From the NCBI GenBank assembly GCA_003550305.1, contig QKYT01000461.1, forward strand, positions 22,486-57,940: DNA of 35,455 bases. The letters are read 5' to 3'. Both the position numbers and the translations under genes were made by a program. Positions 10,277-21,073 of this stretch are shown in pieces. This stretch comes from Glomus cerebriforme. Its lineage: Eukaryota > Glomeromycota > Glomeromycetes > Glomerales > Glomeraceae. Position 1 is the first letter of the stretch. Each line of letters opens with the position of its first letter. The notes under the pieces are model-generated. The model did no database searches. It had not been told where the DNA came from and saw only the letters and a list, made by a program, of their open reading frames with translations.

Positions 10277-11254
10277 ATGAGCCAAGTACCAAACTTTTTG
10301 ATTGATTCTAATGATTTTTGGAGTCTAGATGATGATACTTTACTTTCAATTATCCAGCTTGATAATCTCGATATGAAGGAAGTCGATATTTGGGAAAATT
10401 TAATTAAATGGGGTATTTCAAAGAATTCTATTCTTAATACTGAAATGACAACTTGGAGATTTAATGAATTTGAAATACTAAAAAAATCCTTATCAAAATT
10501 TATTCGACATATTCGGTTTTTTAATATGTCTCCTCATGAATTTTACTATAAAGTTCGTTCTTTAGGTAAATTGCTTCCTAAAGAACTTGAAGATGATCTT
10601 CATTTGCATTATATTGTTCCGGACTGTAAATTGTCCTCAATGGTTCTTCCACCTCGAACATCTCAGAGTAATAATAAATTTGATTCATCTATCCTCACAA
10701 CAAACAATTGGAATCTTATTTCATATTGGATTGATGGAGGACAAGAGATATTACCAAAGTCTCTTAAAAATGGTCAATATGAATTGAAATTACTTTTACG
10801 TGGAAGTAGGGATGGTTTTGAAGCTAAAGATTTCCATTACAAATGCAATGATAAAGGAGCTACTATCGTAGCAATTAAACTAAAAAATTCGAATAAGATT
10901 ATTGGAGGATATAATCCAATGAAATGGAGCGGATGTAATAAATACCTTAATACGGACAAAAGCTTCTTATTTTCATTTAATTCATATACTTTAGACCCAT
11001 CTACAATTGTATTGAGCAGAGTCCGAGAAACTTCTTATGCAATTTCAGATGATGATTCAACACTTGTAGGATTTGGAAGAGGAGATTTACATATATTTCG
11101 AAATGGTTGTAAGCTGATAGATTATTCTGTTAAAATTCATTACTCAGAAAGTTTTGAAATTGATGAATATGAAGTTCATCAATTTACAAAAAAAAATAAA
11201 TATTTGTTTACTGTAAAAACATGTATGTACGGTTATTCAAATCTGCTTATATAA
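10277..11254 (+). CDS. BACK-TLDc protein, BTB-less (325 aa)
   Basis: The longest clean frame of the left half. Residues 1-115 form a BACK-like helical region (LDNLDMKEVDIWENLIKWGI, RHIRFFNMSPHEFYYKVR). Residues about 139-303 are a TLDc domain, with LISYWIDGG, LLLRGSRDGF, GGYNPMKW (211-217), FLFSFNSY and GFGRGDLHIF (265-274). TLDc proteins have been linked to oxidative-stress protection and V-ATPase binding; the role in this fungal family is unknown. Normally a BTB domain precedes, but here a frameshift and deletions separate it, so ATG 10277 is only the first available start; a TGA closes this frame near 10230. Either the frame is a recent pseudogene relic that has kept its length, or a shortened protein is still made. 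Tandem relatives lie at 878 and 8838. Confidence 0.7.
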   Translation: MSQVPNFLIDSNDFWSLDDDTLLSIIQLDNLDMKEVDIWENLIKWGISKNSILNTEMTTWRFNEFEILKKSLSKFIRHIRFFNMSPHEFYYKVRSLGKLLPKELEDDLHLHYIVPDCKLSSMVLPPRTSQSNNKFDSSILTTNNWNLISYWIDGGQEILPKSLKNGQYELKLLLRGSRDGFEAKDFHYKCNDKGATIVAIKLKNSNKIIGGYNPMKWSGCNKYLNTDKSFLFSFNSYTLDPSTIVLSRVRETSYAISDDDSTLVGFGRGDLHIFRNGCKLIDYSVKIHYSESFEIDEYEVHQFTKKNKYLFTVKTCMYGYSNLLI

Positions 11255-11629
11255 TAATAAGCAAATTTTTTTACAATTTTTTTTTAAGAATAAATTTTAT
11301 TGTAATTATATACTTTTAAGTGATCTTTATCATAGAAAATTTCAATTATGGATTCAGAATCAGTAAAACAATTTGAATAGCAAACCCAATTTAATAGTTT
11401 GATCTGGAATTTAAGCTTACTAAATCTAAATTTTCTATATGGAAGTTGAGTTAAAGATTTTTTTTCTTCTAAGTGAACATAACATAATTGCAATTTTATT
11501 TCCAATTTTATTAAAATAAGCAGAATAAAATCTCTAAAAATAAAATCAAAAAAAAAAATAAATATTACACCGCTATTTTGTGAAAAATAATCTTGAACTT
11601 ATTAATATTTTCTAAGTTTTGAAAAATGT
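11255..11629. other. Intergenic, nothing recognised
   Basis: This is the 3-prime flank of the BACK-TLDc frame. A 73-codon minus-strand ORF at 11284-11505 has no recognisable feature and is probably chance. Confidence 0.4.
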
Positions 11630-12180
11630 ATGATCTAAATTTGGGGATTAGATAATGATGATGCGTTGTTTATTGATATGATAGTCTTGAGAAATTTTAA
11701 TTAAATAGAATATTGAAAAGAATTTGAATATTAATATGATAATTTGATAATTTGTATGTAGAAAAAATTGTTAAATTTATTCAAATATATTCGATTTATC
11801 TTTTGAATGATATTTTATTCAAATTCATAAAGTAAATTTATTTGATCTAATTTCACAAGATATATTATCCAATGTTCTTTCATTTGCATCCAAAACCCAT
11901 TCATCCAAAATCAACAATAATACAATGAAGTGACTAATTAAATTAAAAATAAAAAGTGGACATGTTCAAACAGATGGAATGGATCTAATAATTTTCATAT
12001 TTTAGATGATTTAGATTCATTTCTAGATTCATTTGCAATAAACAAAATCGAGACCATCATCAATTATAACTAGTGATCTTTGGATCGAATCTCATTTATA
12101 CTGTATATACATTAAAACCTATGGATACAGAAATTTTTTGTATTTGAAATTTGATATAACAAAACTAAATAATTTTCGAT
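11630..12180 (+). pseudogene. Very degraded BTB-BACK-TLDc remnant
   Basis: Short scraps in changing frames resemble the BACK part: WGLDNDDALFID (compare FWSLDDDTLLS), NLFKYIRFIF (compare KFIRHIRFF) and SSIITSDLWIESHLY in the position of the linker before TLDc. Stops occur every 10-20 codons. This is probably the oldest member of the tandem array; the assignment depends on order and spacing of weak matches. Confidence 0.4.
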
Positions 12181-12795
12181 TAAAATAAATCTTATTATTA
12201 ATTTTTTTTTTAATTAATTTATTATTTTGATAACTAATTTTCAATAAATTATAATATTTATTAGAATAAAAATTATTATTATTATTTTTTTTTATCTATT
12301 TTTATTCTTTAAATTTCATAATTTAAATTTATCATAACTTAATTTTTTCCTTTTCCTCTTAAATAGGGGAAGAAAATAAAATTGGTTTTTTAAGTCTATA
12401 AATATTTTTTTTTTGTTCTCAGTTACCATAAAATAATTACTAGTTTATGTAATTTTTTAATCCATTAAAAAAAATCATTCTTCCATCAATACTTTTTTTT
12501 TTTTGTATTACAGAAATTTTACACTAAAGTATAAAAAATCTAACATACAATTAAAAGATTTAATCCAACCTGAATGTTCGGTTTTATTCCTCATCAATCA
12601 TCATGTTAAAAAAGAAAAGAAAAGAAAAAAAAAGAAAGAAAAAAAATCTAGTAAAGTAAAATGATTCTTAAGAGAGAAGAAATTTATCTCAATGCCTTTC
12701 TATTGCTATTAAACTCCTAAAATCTAATCAGATAATCTTTCAATACTTTTGTTAATCTTAAGATTTAATTTGCAGGATGATTTTTTAAAAAATAC
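12181..12795. other. Low-complexity A/T-rich interval
   Basis: Long A and T runs and a purine tract of A and AG repeats (about 12606-12650), downstream of the minus-strand chromodomain-like gene. No gene was found. Confidence 0.5.
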
Positions 12796-13654
12796 CTAAT
12801 TAAGCTTTCCGACATCATCACCAGCTATACTCGATCTTGAACTATTTGAAGCATTAAAAATAGTATCAGGTGATGTCACTAAGGAATCACTACAATCGCT
12901 TTGTTGTTCACAATTTTCTTCATTGATTATTATCTTATACATATAAAAAAATGTGAAAAATTTTAATTATTTGTAAAAATTTATATGATTAATAACGTTC
13001 ATTTATAATATAAAGTAAAGGGATTTATTAGTGACGTAATAAAATGCAAATAATGCTTTACTTACCTGATTTGAATTAGAAAGCAATGTATTTCTATTTT
13101 CGTCTTCGGATTGAATCAAATGATTCCGAAATTTTTCAACGAGAGCACTAGAATTTCGAAGGTTACGCATTGGTTGCCAATCCGGAACCAAGTTCGGATC
13201 TTAAAAAGGAAAGAATTAAAATTATAATAATTAATTCCAAATAAAAAAAAAATAAATTTATTTAAATAAATAAATATATTTTACCAGAATAAGATAATAA
13301 AGCGTATTCTTCACCCCCTTCAATTTTAATAGCTATAATACCATTAATATATACTTTAACATATTGAGGTTTCTGCGGTGGTAAAGGATTAACTTTTCTT
13401 TTTTGTTGTTGATTTGAACGTTTCTTTCCATCACTAATATACCCAAAAATAGTATTTTGTATTAATAAATATAATTACATATAATTTAATTTCGGAGTTC
13501 ATAATTTATTTTTATTAAGTTTAATTATTTATTTTTCTCTTTTTTTTTTTAATTTTTTTTAAATATTTATTTCATTAAATAAATACCTTTTATTATTTAT
13601 TTCTTTTTTTTCTTGCAAACTTTTTCTAACGGATAGTCTTGTGGCGTAAGTCAT
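12796..13654 (-). CDS. Chromodomain-like small protein (162 aa, four exons)
   Basis: Four minus-strand exons, 13654-13587, 13433-13285, 13199-13066 and 12933-12796, join in frame to 489 nt including TAG. Introns are 153, 85 and 132 nt with GT donors and AG acceptors. The product begins MTYATRLSVRKSLQEKKEIN, has a basic stretch (GKKRSNQQQKRKV, possible nuclear localisation), then a core of about 60 residues: YVKVYINGIIAIKIEGGEEY, ALLSYSDPNLVPDWQPMRNL and RNSSALVEKFRNHL. The order of EYALLSYSD, DWQPMRNL and a helix LVEKF matches the chromodomain plan (EYLVKWKGY, TWEPEENL, final helix), with Trp kept in DWQP. The tail of about 60 residues is Ser/Asp/Asn-rich. This suggests a chromatin reader or a chromo-shadow-like module; the fold is inferred, not proven. 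Four consistent splice junctions make the gene itself well supported. Confidence 0.7.
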
Positions 13655-15355
13655 TTTTCAAGAGAAAAAAATAAGATAGTAAATGATAAACAAATTATGT
13701 AATTATGAGGAGAAAAACAATAGGGGAGAAAAAAAAAAATTAAATATTGATAGACTTTTACATAAATGTAAATTAGTTGCAAAAGATAAACAAATGGATT
13801 ATCACGTGGATAAAAAAAAATGTCGCATTTACCGGGCTGTCGTGTCAATTGGATTTAATATTAAAAAAATGATGAGGCATTGGCTAAAAAAATTATGTAC
13901 ATTCGGTGAATTGTACTACATTTATTATTCAAGTAATTTAACCATATATGTACTCCCGATAACGCATAAAGAGGTTCTCCTTATCGTTTCTTTGGGCGTA
14001 CAAATTTTTTTACAGAGTTTTATTCAGCAAAAAGGTTTATTTTATTAATATCTTGATATAAAAAAACGTTATGGTTCTTTGGATAAATTTTTATTTTCTG
14101 ATAATGTTTATTTCAAGTCATTTTTTAGTTTCAATTTTTTTTAAAGGAAAATGGTTTTTTTAATAGCATTTATCGTAGGATGTAATATTTAAATAAACTT
14201 GGCTTTCATTAAACTTTGATTATTTGATTAAATTTTTAGTTTAAATCAAAATGCAATAATCTTTTTTTTTTGTATAATATAATTTGTAACTTTTTTTTCA
14301 TGTTTATTTAAATTATATAAATCCTGAAGAAATTAATAACTATTATTATTCAAAATTTTTTTAATTATATAGATGATTATAAATTTAATTTCAATCTTTT
14401 AAGAGTATTTTATTTGGAAAGGGTTTATTAGTTATATTAATATTTATATACAGTATTAATAAAGAACGAATTTTTTTTTATTCGGAAAAAAGTATATATA
14501 TATATATATATGCGCTTTAACCAATTTTTGAAAAATTTGAAATCAATTTCTTAGAAAAGTAATTATGATTTTTTTTAATTATCAATTCCTTTTGTTTTAA
14601 TAAATGGTGATGGGACAAATTTTATTTACGAGAATTATAACTCAAAAAGGTGATAATATAATATGCATGTTAACGGATCTTATTATTATTGATTTTTTAC
14701 ATCAATAATTTAAAGAATTTCTTAAAATTACCCAAACATTGGTAAACCGTGAAGCCAGGAAGGAGTAAATTAATACTATCTTATTTATAAACATAAAATA
14801 AGTAGCCGGAAGTTGAATCATTACTTTAGATAATATGATAGTGAGTATAAATCAAACCTTGGTAGAAGAGTTAATCAATTTACAGTCTGATATAATTAAG
14901 ATAATAAAGACGTTTCTTTAGGAAGTAACTTAATGAAGAAATGAACTTTATAATAACTTACATGAACATTATGAAATAGAGTTAGTTAAGGATATCATAT
15001 TTGGGCATCATTTAATCTCATCCGTTTTAATAAGAAATCAAAAGGCTATTTACTCTAACTGAGTTTCGATTTATCATTAATTGCTTATTATAAATATCCT
15101 TTTATTATTGTGCATCTGAATTTTTTCGACGATCTCCTCTCATTTAGAAAAAATTTGGAAAATCGGACACAGCACGCAACAATTAGCTCTAATAGTGAAC
15201 CTTGTTTTAAAATATGTGCGACAGAACTTTTTTACAGAATATTTGTATTAAACAAAAGAATCTGACAGTAACATTCTTTAGAAAAGATTCATAATAAAGT
15301 TTGAGATAACATAACTTGTTTTTTTTTACGAATTTAGTAGAAACAAATTATACAT
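13655..15355. other. Long A/T-rich intergenic interval
   Basis: No gene can be supported. A 121-codon plus-strand ORF (13683-14048) lies 28 bp from the divergent chromodomain-like gene start and has no recognisable domain. A perfect (TA)n run lies near 14493-14511. The interval around 14605-14760 has a short protein-like stretch (FLKITQTLVNREARKE) that I cannot assign. Confidence 0.4.
14493..14511. repeat. TA dinucleotide microsatellite
   Basis: An uninterrupted TA run of about nine units. A similar shorter run occurs near 18103-18119. Confidence 0.8.
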
Positions 15356-15365
15356 TATATAAATA
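15356..15365 (+). promoter_or_regulatory. TATA-like box upstream of kinase gene 1
   Basis: TATATAAATA lies about 55-64 bp before the ATG at 15420. A T-rich tract ending TTTTAG occurs between them (to about 15404) and could instead be a 3-prime splice site of a 5-prime UTR intron, in which case the true promoter is further upstream. Confidence 0.35.
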
Positions 15366-15419
15366 CATTCACTTATTTATTTTATTATTATTTTTTTTTT
15401 TTAGCAAAATATATTTATA

Positions 15420-17171
15420 ATGTCGAAAAGAACTCATAAAATGACTCTAAGTGGAAATAAAGTTATTGATGATTTTTTAAAGAACGCAATGAATGATCAA
15501 TCGATTGGGAAAATAGAATTTGTTCCTTATGATAGGTTTATAGATGTAGAATTTATTGCTGAAGGAGGATTTAGCAAAATTTATAAAGCCACCTGGATTT
15601 ATGGTCAAATAACCAATTTGAAGAAAAATCTTCAAAATTATCGTAATAATAAGCATAATAAGACAGTCGCTCTCAAGGAACTTAATAATTCTGAAAATAT
15701 CGATTCTAAAGATTTAAATGAGGTAGAGTATCCCTAAATCAATTTTTTGATTTAAATTACAATATAAATAAATAATTTATATTTAAATTTTTGGGTTCAG
15801 CTCAAAATATTTTGTGAACTTAAGCTCAAACTTTACATTAATGAATATTATGGGATCACGCAACATCCTATTACCAAAAATTTTATGATAATTACAGAAT
15901 ATTATGAAGCTGGAGATTTAGCTCATTATTTAACTAATAAATTCTTTAGTATCGATTGGCGTGAAAAGTTAGTTGTATTGTATTCTATCATATGTGGACT
16001 CGAAAATATGCATATTGTAAATATTATTCACAAAGATTATCATAGTGGAAATATTTTTATTCAAATTATTGGAGCAATAACAGGTGATTTTGGATTAAGT
16101 AAATCTGCATTAGATAACGATGAAAATGAGATTTATGGAATTATGCCATACGTTGCTCCGGAGGTTCTTCAAGGACAAAAGTATACTAAAGCTTCAGATA
16201 TTTATAGTTTTGGTATGATTATGTGGGAATTAATAACAGGTAGAAGGCCTTTTTGGGACAAGAATCATGATACTGACCTTATTATTGAAATATGTGATGG
16301 TCTTCGTCCTCCAATTGCCACAAATGCACCTGAAGGTTATATTGAATTAATGAAAGAATGTTGGCATTCTGATTCAAAGAAAAGACCGACAGCTACTGAA
16401 TTACGTAACAAAATTAGGAAAATTTTGAGTAAAGAGGGTATTTTCAATCCAACCAAGGTTATAAAATCACGAGATATTGGACCTATTGAAACAAATAACC
16501 CAGGTGCTATATATAAAAGTAGATCATTAAGCGCAATGATAAAATCTGCAGCATCTACTAGAAGCTTAAAAATTCAAAGTATTACTTTTGTTGATAATAT
16601 TATTTTTTTTTTTTAAAAAAAATAAGATAATGAGACCTTACGCAATTTTTTTTATTTATATAGGCTTATTTTATACTCCAAATAATGAAAAATCTTTTAA
16701 TGGTAATTATATTGATTATTTTATAAATTTATATCATTAACCAATAATCTTGTATATATTTTTTAATAAGGTAAAAGAAAGTTTGGAAATAATTGGATTG
16801 GAGATAATGGTAAAAAAAGAAATTGGTTTATAACAAATTGTTAATTCAATGTTCTATAATTAATTATTATTTACCATTTTAGAAAAAAGCATTAAAAAAA
16901 CTAAATTAAACGAAAATAAAGGTGATTTTTTTATTACTTTTTATATTATAATGATTTATTATGGTGTATTCAAAATTTATTTTTAGATTATTTGTCACGA
17001 GAACTTGAATTTGATACTGACAAGAATCCTTATTCTAGTAATATTAACAATTACGGTAAATAGTAATTATATTTAATAACAGTATAATTAAATTCATAAA
17101 CCATTCGTAAACTAATTTGTTTACTTATAATAGTAGATTATACTACCAAAGAAGTTGGTTTTGATATTTAA
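15420..17171 (+). CDS. Tyrosine-kinase-like protein kinase, gene 1 (433 aa, seven exons)
   Basis: A reconstruction with GT-AG introns gives exons 15420-15722, 15801-16578, 16664-16702, 16771-16809, 16883-16921, 16987-17055 and 17137-17171 (1302 nt, TAA end); each junction keeps the frame. The N-terminal lobe has the glycine loop IAEGGFSKIYKA (46-57) and the ATP-anchoring Lys in VALKEL (86). The catalytic loop IIHKDYHSGNIF has Asp180; GDFGLSK has the metal-binding Asp at 197; PYVAPEV, SDIYSFGMIMWEL and RPFW follow. The HxDxHSGN loop is the form usual in the expanded TKL-type kinases of Glomeromycotina. The tail contains TRSLKIQS, GKRKFGNNW and ends YDYTTKEVGFDI, typical of that group. Three consecutive tail exons are exactly 39 nt. 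Without splicing the second exon would stop at 16616 after a poly-F run, which is less likely because the tail exons recur in the second copy. Substrate and regulator are unknown. Confidence 0.8.
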
Positions 17172-18742
17172 ATCACTTTGATTAAAATAAAATTAAATCT
17201 AAATTGTTATTTTATCATGTAAATGGTCTGTTTTTTTAGAGATTTTTTAGAGATATAGTGAGATTATCTCTATCTTTTATTCTGTTTTGATTTATATAAT
17301 TTTATTACTTTATGTTTATTCTAATATATATACTGGAATAAATGAATGTTTATTTTTACGAACGTTTTTTCGACGAAATCTAAAATGATATTTATTTATG
17401 ATTTTCCACGAAAAGTCGAAAACATATTCGATAGTCAAATTTTAATTAACAAAATAAATTAGCATTTAAATACTCAAAAGAAAGATCAAATATTCCCCAA
17501 ATCCGTAATTTTGCGTCAATACTGCAAAATTTGGTAATATTTAATCATAGAGAATTGGTAATAAATTTCTTTTAATTAAATTATAAATGAATTATCAATA
17601 ATCCAGTATTAATAAATCGTTTGTCAAATGATAAAATACACAATTTTGTCCTTATTGTAAAATCATATTTGTTTTATATGATGATGCAAATGTTCCATAA
17701 TAATATATAAATGAAAATAGTGATCATTCGTCATATAGTGCCTGCCAGAATTACGAAAATTCCAATATGACTATAACAAAAATTTCCTGGAATTAAATTG
17801 TCAACAAGAAACAAAAAAGTAATACTGTATGACTTTAAAGATTGGTGTGACTAATATAAACATGTGTAATATGACATGACCTGTTATAAAAAACAAATTT
17901 ACAAATTGGTCATTTTGTACTTGCAAAATAAAAACCTACAGTGTCTTCCACGGATTATCCGTGAGTATGGAATTTATGGAATATCCGAGATTATCCACGC
18001 GGATTCTTTCCACGTAAAAAAAAAAAAAGGAAAAAGGAAAAAGAAAAAGAATTCTTGATAATGAACGGGGAGTTAAAAGGGATTCAAAGAAATTTATACT
18101 AAATATATATATATATATAATATGCACATAAAATTTCGTGCGTTACTAATGAACGCTTTTACGTTATTGTTTTTGTTTATTTGTTTATTATTTAAACATA
18201 AATTTTCAATGTTATTTATAACGGGAATGATGATTATTAATCATTTTTCCAAATTAACTTGACGATCCTCATGACCAACAAAAAAAAGTGACGTTCAACA
18301 TAAATATTTATCATGTGTGTCAATTATGTTTAGACCCATGATCAAAAAAAAAATTAACAATGAAAAAATAATTTTGGGATTTTCTTATCACAAAGTTTTG
18401 ACAATTGTTAACTCAAATTTGACTTTATAAACTGATAACATGATTTTAATTTATTTCATTCATATTACAAAGTGTTTTGAATCAATGAAATCTATAAAGT
18501 GTCAGATAATGATTTCGTGTAACTCTTTCAATGCGTCATCTGTAAAATCCAAAATACCATAATAAGATTTATTTATATTCTAGAAGCTTTTTATGGAAAT
18601 CTATTGAAAAAATTCGTTATTGTTTTTTTTCGAGTTCGATAGAGTTAAAGTGTTTTTATATAAAAAAAAAGCAAAATAAATATCTATTTATTTAATCTTT
18701 TGCTAAAGAAAAAATATATTCAAAATGAAACCCTTAGGGAAT
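17172..18742. other. Intergenic between the kinase copies
   Basis: A/T-rich and without a supported gene. It holds a near-perfect palindrome, CACGGATTATCCGTG at 17949-17963, followed by related ATCC/GGAT motifs to about 18005 and then a poly-purine tract. Short plus and minus ORFs around 17876-18127 arise from this tract. Confidence 0.45.
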
Positions 18743-18744
18743 TA

Positions 18745-18985
18745 TTGGGGGTTCAAAATTATTAAAATTGATAAAATATTCCATATAATGTGTTTGTATT
18801 TTTCCGTACATTTTTCAGACATAAAACACAAAAACAAAAAACAAGAACACAATCAAAACCCAATTTTTTACGAAAATTGTATGGAATAGGTACAGAAAAT
18901 ATCCAGATATTGTACAGAAATTGTATGGAAAATACAAACACACTATATGGAATATTTTATCAATTTTAATAATTTTGACCCCCAA
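18745..18985. mobile_element. 241-bp MITE with long terminal inverted repeats
   Basis: The left arm starts TTGGGGGTTCAAAATTATTA and the right end, read as reverse complement, starts TTGGGGGTCAAAATTATTAA; the match continues for about 65 bp with few changes, through TTGATAAAATATTCCATATA and GTGTTTGTATTTT. TA flanks both ends (18743-18744 and 18986-18987), as in Tc1/mariner-type insertions. The centre is A-rich and lacks coding capacity. The almost identical arms could fold into a long hairpin RNA. It sits immediately 5-prime of the second kinase copy. Confidence 0.8.
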
Positions 18986-19162
18986 TAATAAACGACTCTT
19001 TAATTTCGAGCTGCTAAATATAAACTGAACTTAAATCTAGATTTAATAAAGAAATTTATTCGAATAAACAAAATTTTGATGATAGAATTTATTCACTTAA
19101 TCCAGAATTTAATTATGAAATTCATTCTAATCAAATTGACACAAAATATGAAATAAATCAAG

Positions 19163-20784
19163 CGGGAATAAAGTTATTGATGATTTATTGAATTCACACT
19201 AATTAACAATGATTGAGTAGTTGGAAAATGGAATTTGTTCCTTATGATAGATTTAAAAATGTAGAATTTATTGCCGAGGCCCGAGGGAGGAGGATTTAGT
19301 AAAATTTATAAAGCCACTTGAATGGAAAGACCATATTTTATTACAATAAGGCAAATCAAAAGTATTGTCGTAGTGGAAACATGGAAGTTGCTCTCAAAGA
19401 ACTACACGATTCTAAAACATCATAATAATTTTTTTTTATTAATTTAGCTCAAGATTACCCAAAATCCCACCATCAAAAATTTTATGATAATCACAGATTA
19501 TTATGAATCAGGAGACTCAACACACTATAACTAATAATTTTTTATAATATTAGTTGGGATAGTAAATTAGATAATTTGTATTATATTATATGTGGGCTAC
19601 ATAGTGCAAATATTATTCACAAAGTTTATCATAATAGAAATATCTTTTTGAGGTATAATGGTATTTATGCAATAACAGGTGATTTTGGAGTAAGTAAATC
19701 TACAATTGATGATGATAATGAAATCTTTGGAATTATTCCTTATGTCGCTCCAGAGGTTTTCCAAGGTCAAAAATATACTAAAGCTTCAGATATATATAGT
19801 TTTGGAATGATCATGTGGGAATTAATACTGAATTAATGACAGATAGAAGGCCTTTTTGGGACAAAGATCATGATACAGATCTTATTATTAAAATATGTGA
19901 TGGTCTTCGTCCTCCAATTGATACAAATGCACCTGAAGGTTATATTGAATTAATGAAAGAATGTTGGCATCCTGATCCAAATAAAAGACTAACAGCTAGT
20001 GAAGGTTTTAATAACCTTAAGTTTCCTAGCAAAATATGTATAAATGAATATAATAACAAAACTAAAATTAAAATATCACGAGATATTGGACCTATTAGAA
20101 CAAATAACTCAGGTGCTATATATAAAAGTAGATCATTAAGCACAATGATAAAATCTGCTGCATCTACTAGAAGCTTAAAAATTCAAAGTACTGCTTTTGT
20201 TGATAATATCATTTTTTTTATATGTAAAAATAGAATAATAAGATTTATACCATTTTCTTTATTCATTTAGGTCCATATTATGATCCAAATAATGAAAAAT
20301 CTCTTGATTGTAATTATATTGATTATTTCATAAATTTATATTATTATTACTAATGATCTTTTTATTTTTAATAAGATAAAAGAAAGTTTGATGATAATTG
20401 GATACAAGAATTTGGAGATAACAATAACGGTAACAAAAGAAATTGGTTTATGATAAATTGTCAATTAATTCAATTTTCTATATTAAATTTTTATTTACCA
20501 TTTAGAAAAAAGCATTACAAAAGCCAAATTAAACAAAAATAAAGGTACAGCAATTATCTTTTTTATTACTTTTTTATATTATAATGTTTTATCAGTATTC
20601 AAAATTTATTTTTAGATTATTTGTCACGAGAACTTGAATTTGATACTGACAAGAATCCTTATTCTAGTAATATTAACAATTATGGCAAGTAGTAATTATA
20701 ATCTGGTATAGTTAAATTCATAAACTGATTTGTTTATTTATAATAATAGATTATACTACCAAAGAGATTGGTTTTGATGTTTAA
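19163..20784 (+). pseudogene. Tyrosine-kinase-like pseudogene, gene 2
   Basis: This is a tandem copy of the kinase at 15420. The first exon part (EFVPYDRFKNVEFIAE, then a short duplication before GGFSKIYKAT) has stops and frameshifts. VALKEL is retained, but the intron acceptor region is rearranged and the segment up to ITDYYESGD is shortened. The catalytic loop reads IIHKVYHNRNIF, so the catalytic Asp is Val and SGN is lost, while GDFGVSK and PYVAPEV remain. After WELI a small insertion shifts the frame (TELMTDRRPFW). The tail is surprisingly intact: TRSLKIQS, then SPYYDPNNEKSLD, KRKFDDNWIQ, EKSITKAKLNKNK, DYLSRELEFDTDKNPYSSN and YTTKEIGFDV in the same exon layout, with one donor changed to GC (GCAAGT, about 20685). 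An upstream open stretch (about 19026-19160, IYSLNPEFNYEIHSNQIDTK) may be a further N-terminal relic. Confidence 0.85.
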
Positions 20785-21073
20785 GAGCGTTCTCAAGCAC
20801 CTGGGTTTATCGAATGATCTTATTGGCTAAAACAATAAATTGCGATTGTGGGAGCTACAAACATCTTTTTTTTTTATAGAGCTGCGCTGATTGGCTAAAA
20901 TTTATCATTGATGGAATATAAAACAAGCTTCAATTATTCTCATGGATCAATACCTATTTTTATAGTAAATTTTTAATCAATTAATGAAAAATGATAGAGA
21001 AGTCACCAAGTATTGATCTAAATTATTATTTAAATGATCTCAATTACTTTGAGGGAGTTGTGTGAGAACGTCC
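20785..21073. mobile_element. Small element with GRRCGTTCTCA ends
   Basis: The left end GAGCGTTCTCA and the right end TGAGAACGTCC are inverted (9 of 11 positions). They delimit 289 bp with no ORF. The left end begins directly after the TAA of the second kinase copy. No clear target duplication was identified, so the exact ends may be off by a few bases. Confidence 0.4.

Noticed and set aside
13683..14048. 121-codon plus-strand ORF
   Set aside because: It begins 28 bp from the divergent chromodomain-like gene, is Lys/Asn/Ile-rich, shows no domain or splice evidence, and fits chance in A/T-rich DNA.
14605..14760. Possible gene fragment (FLKITQTLVNREARKE)
   Set aside because: Only one short protein-like stretch, with stops on either side and no family recognised.
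16579..16616. Poly-Phe end of kinase 1 second exon
   Set aside because: GTATTA at 16579 is a usable donor, and tail exons found in both copies match known tails of the kinase family better than the T-run translation.
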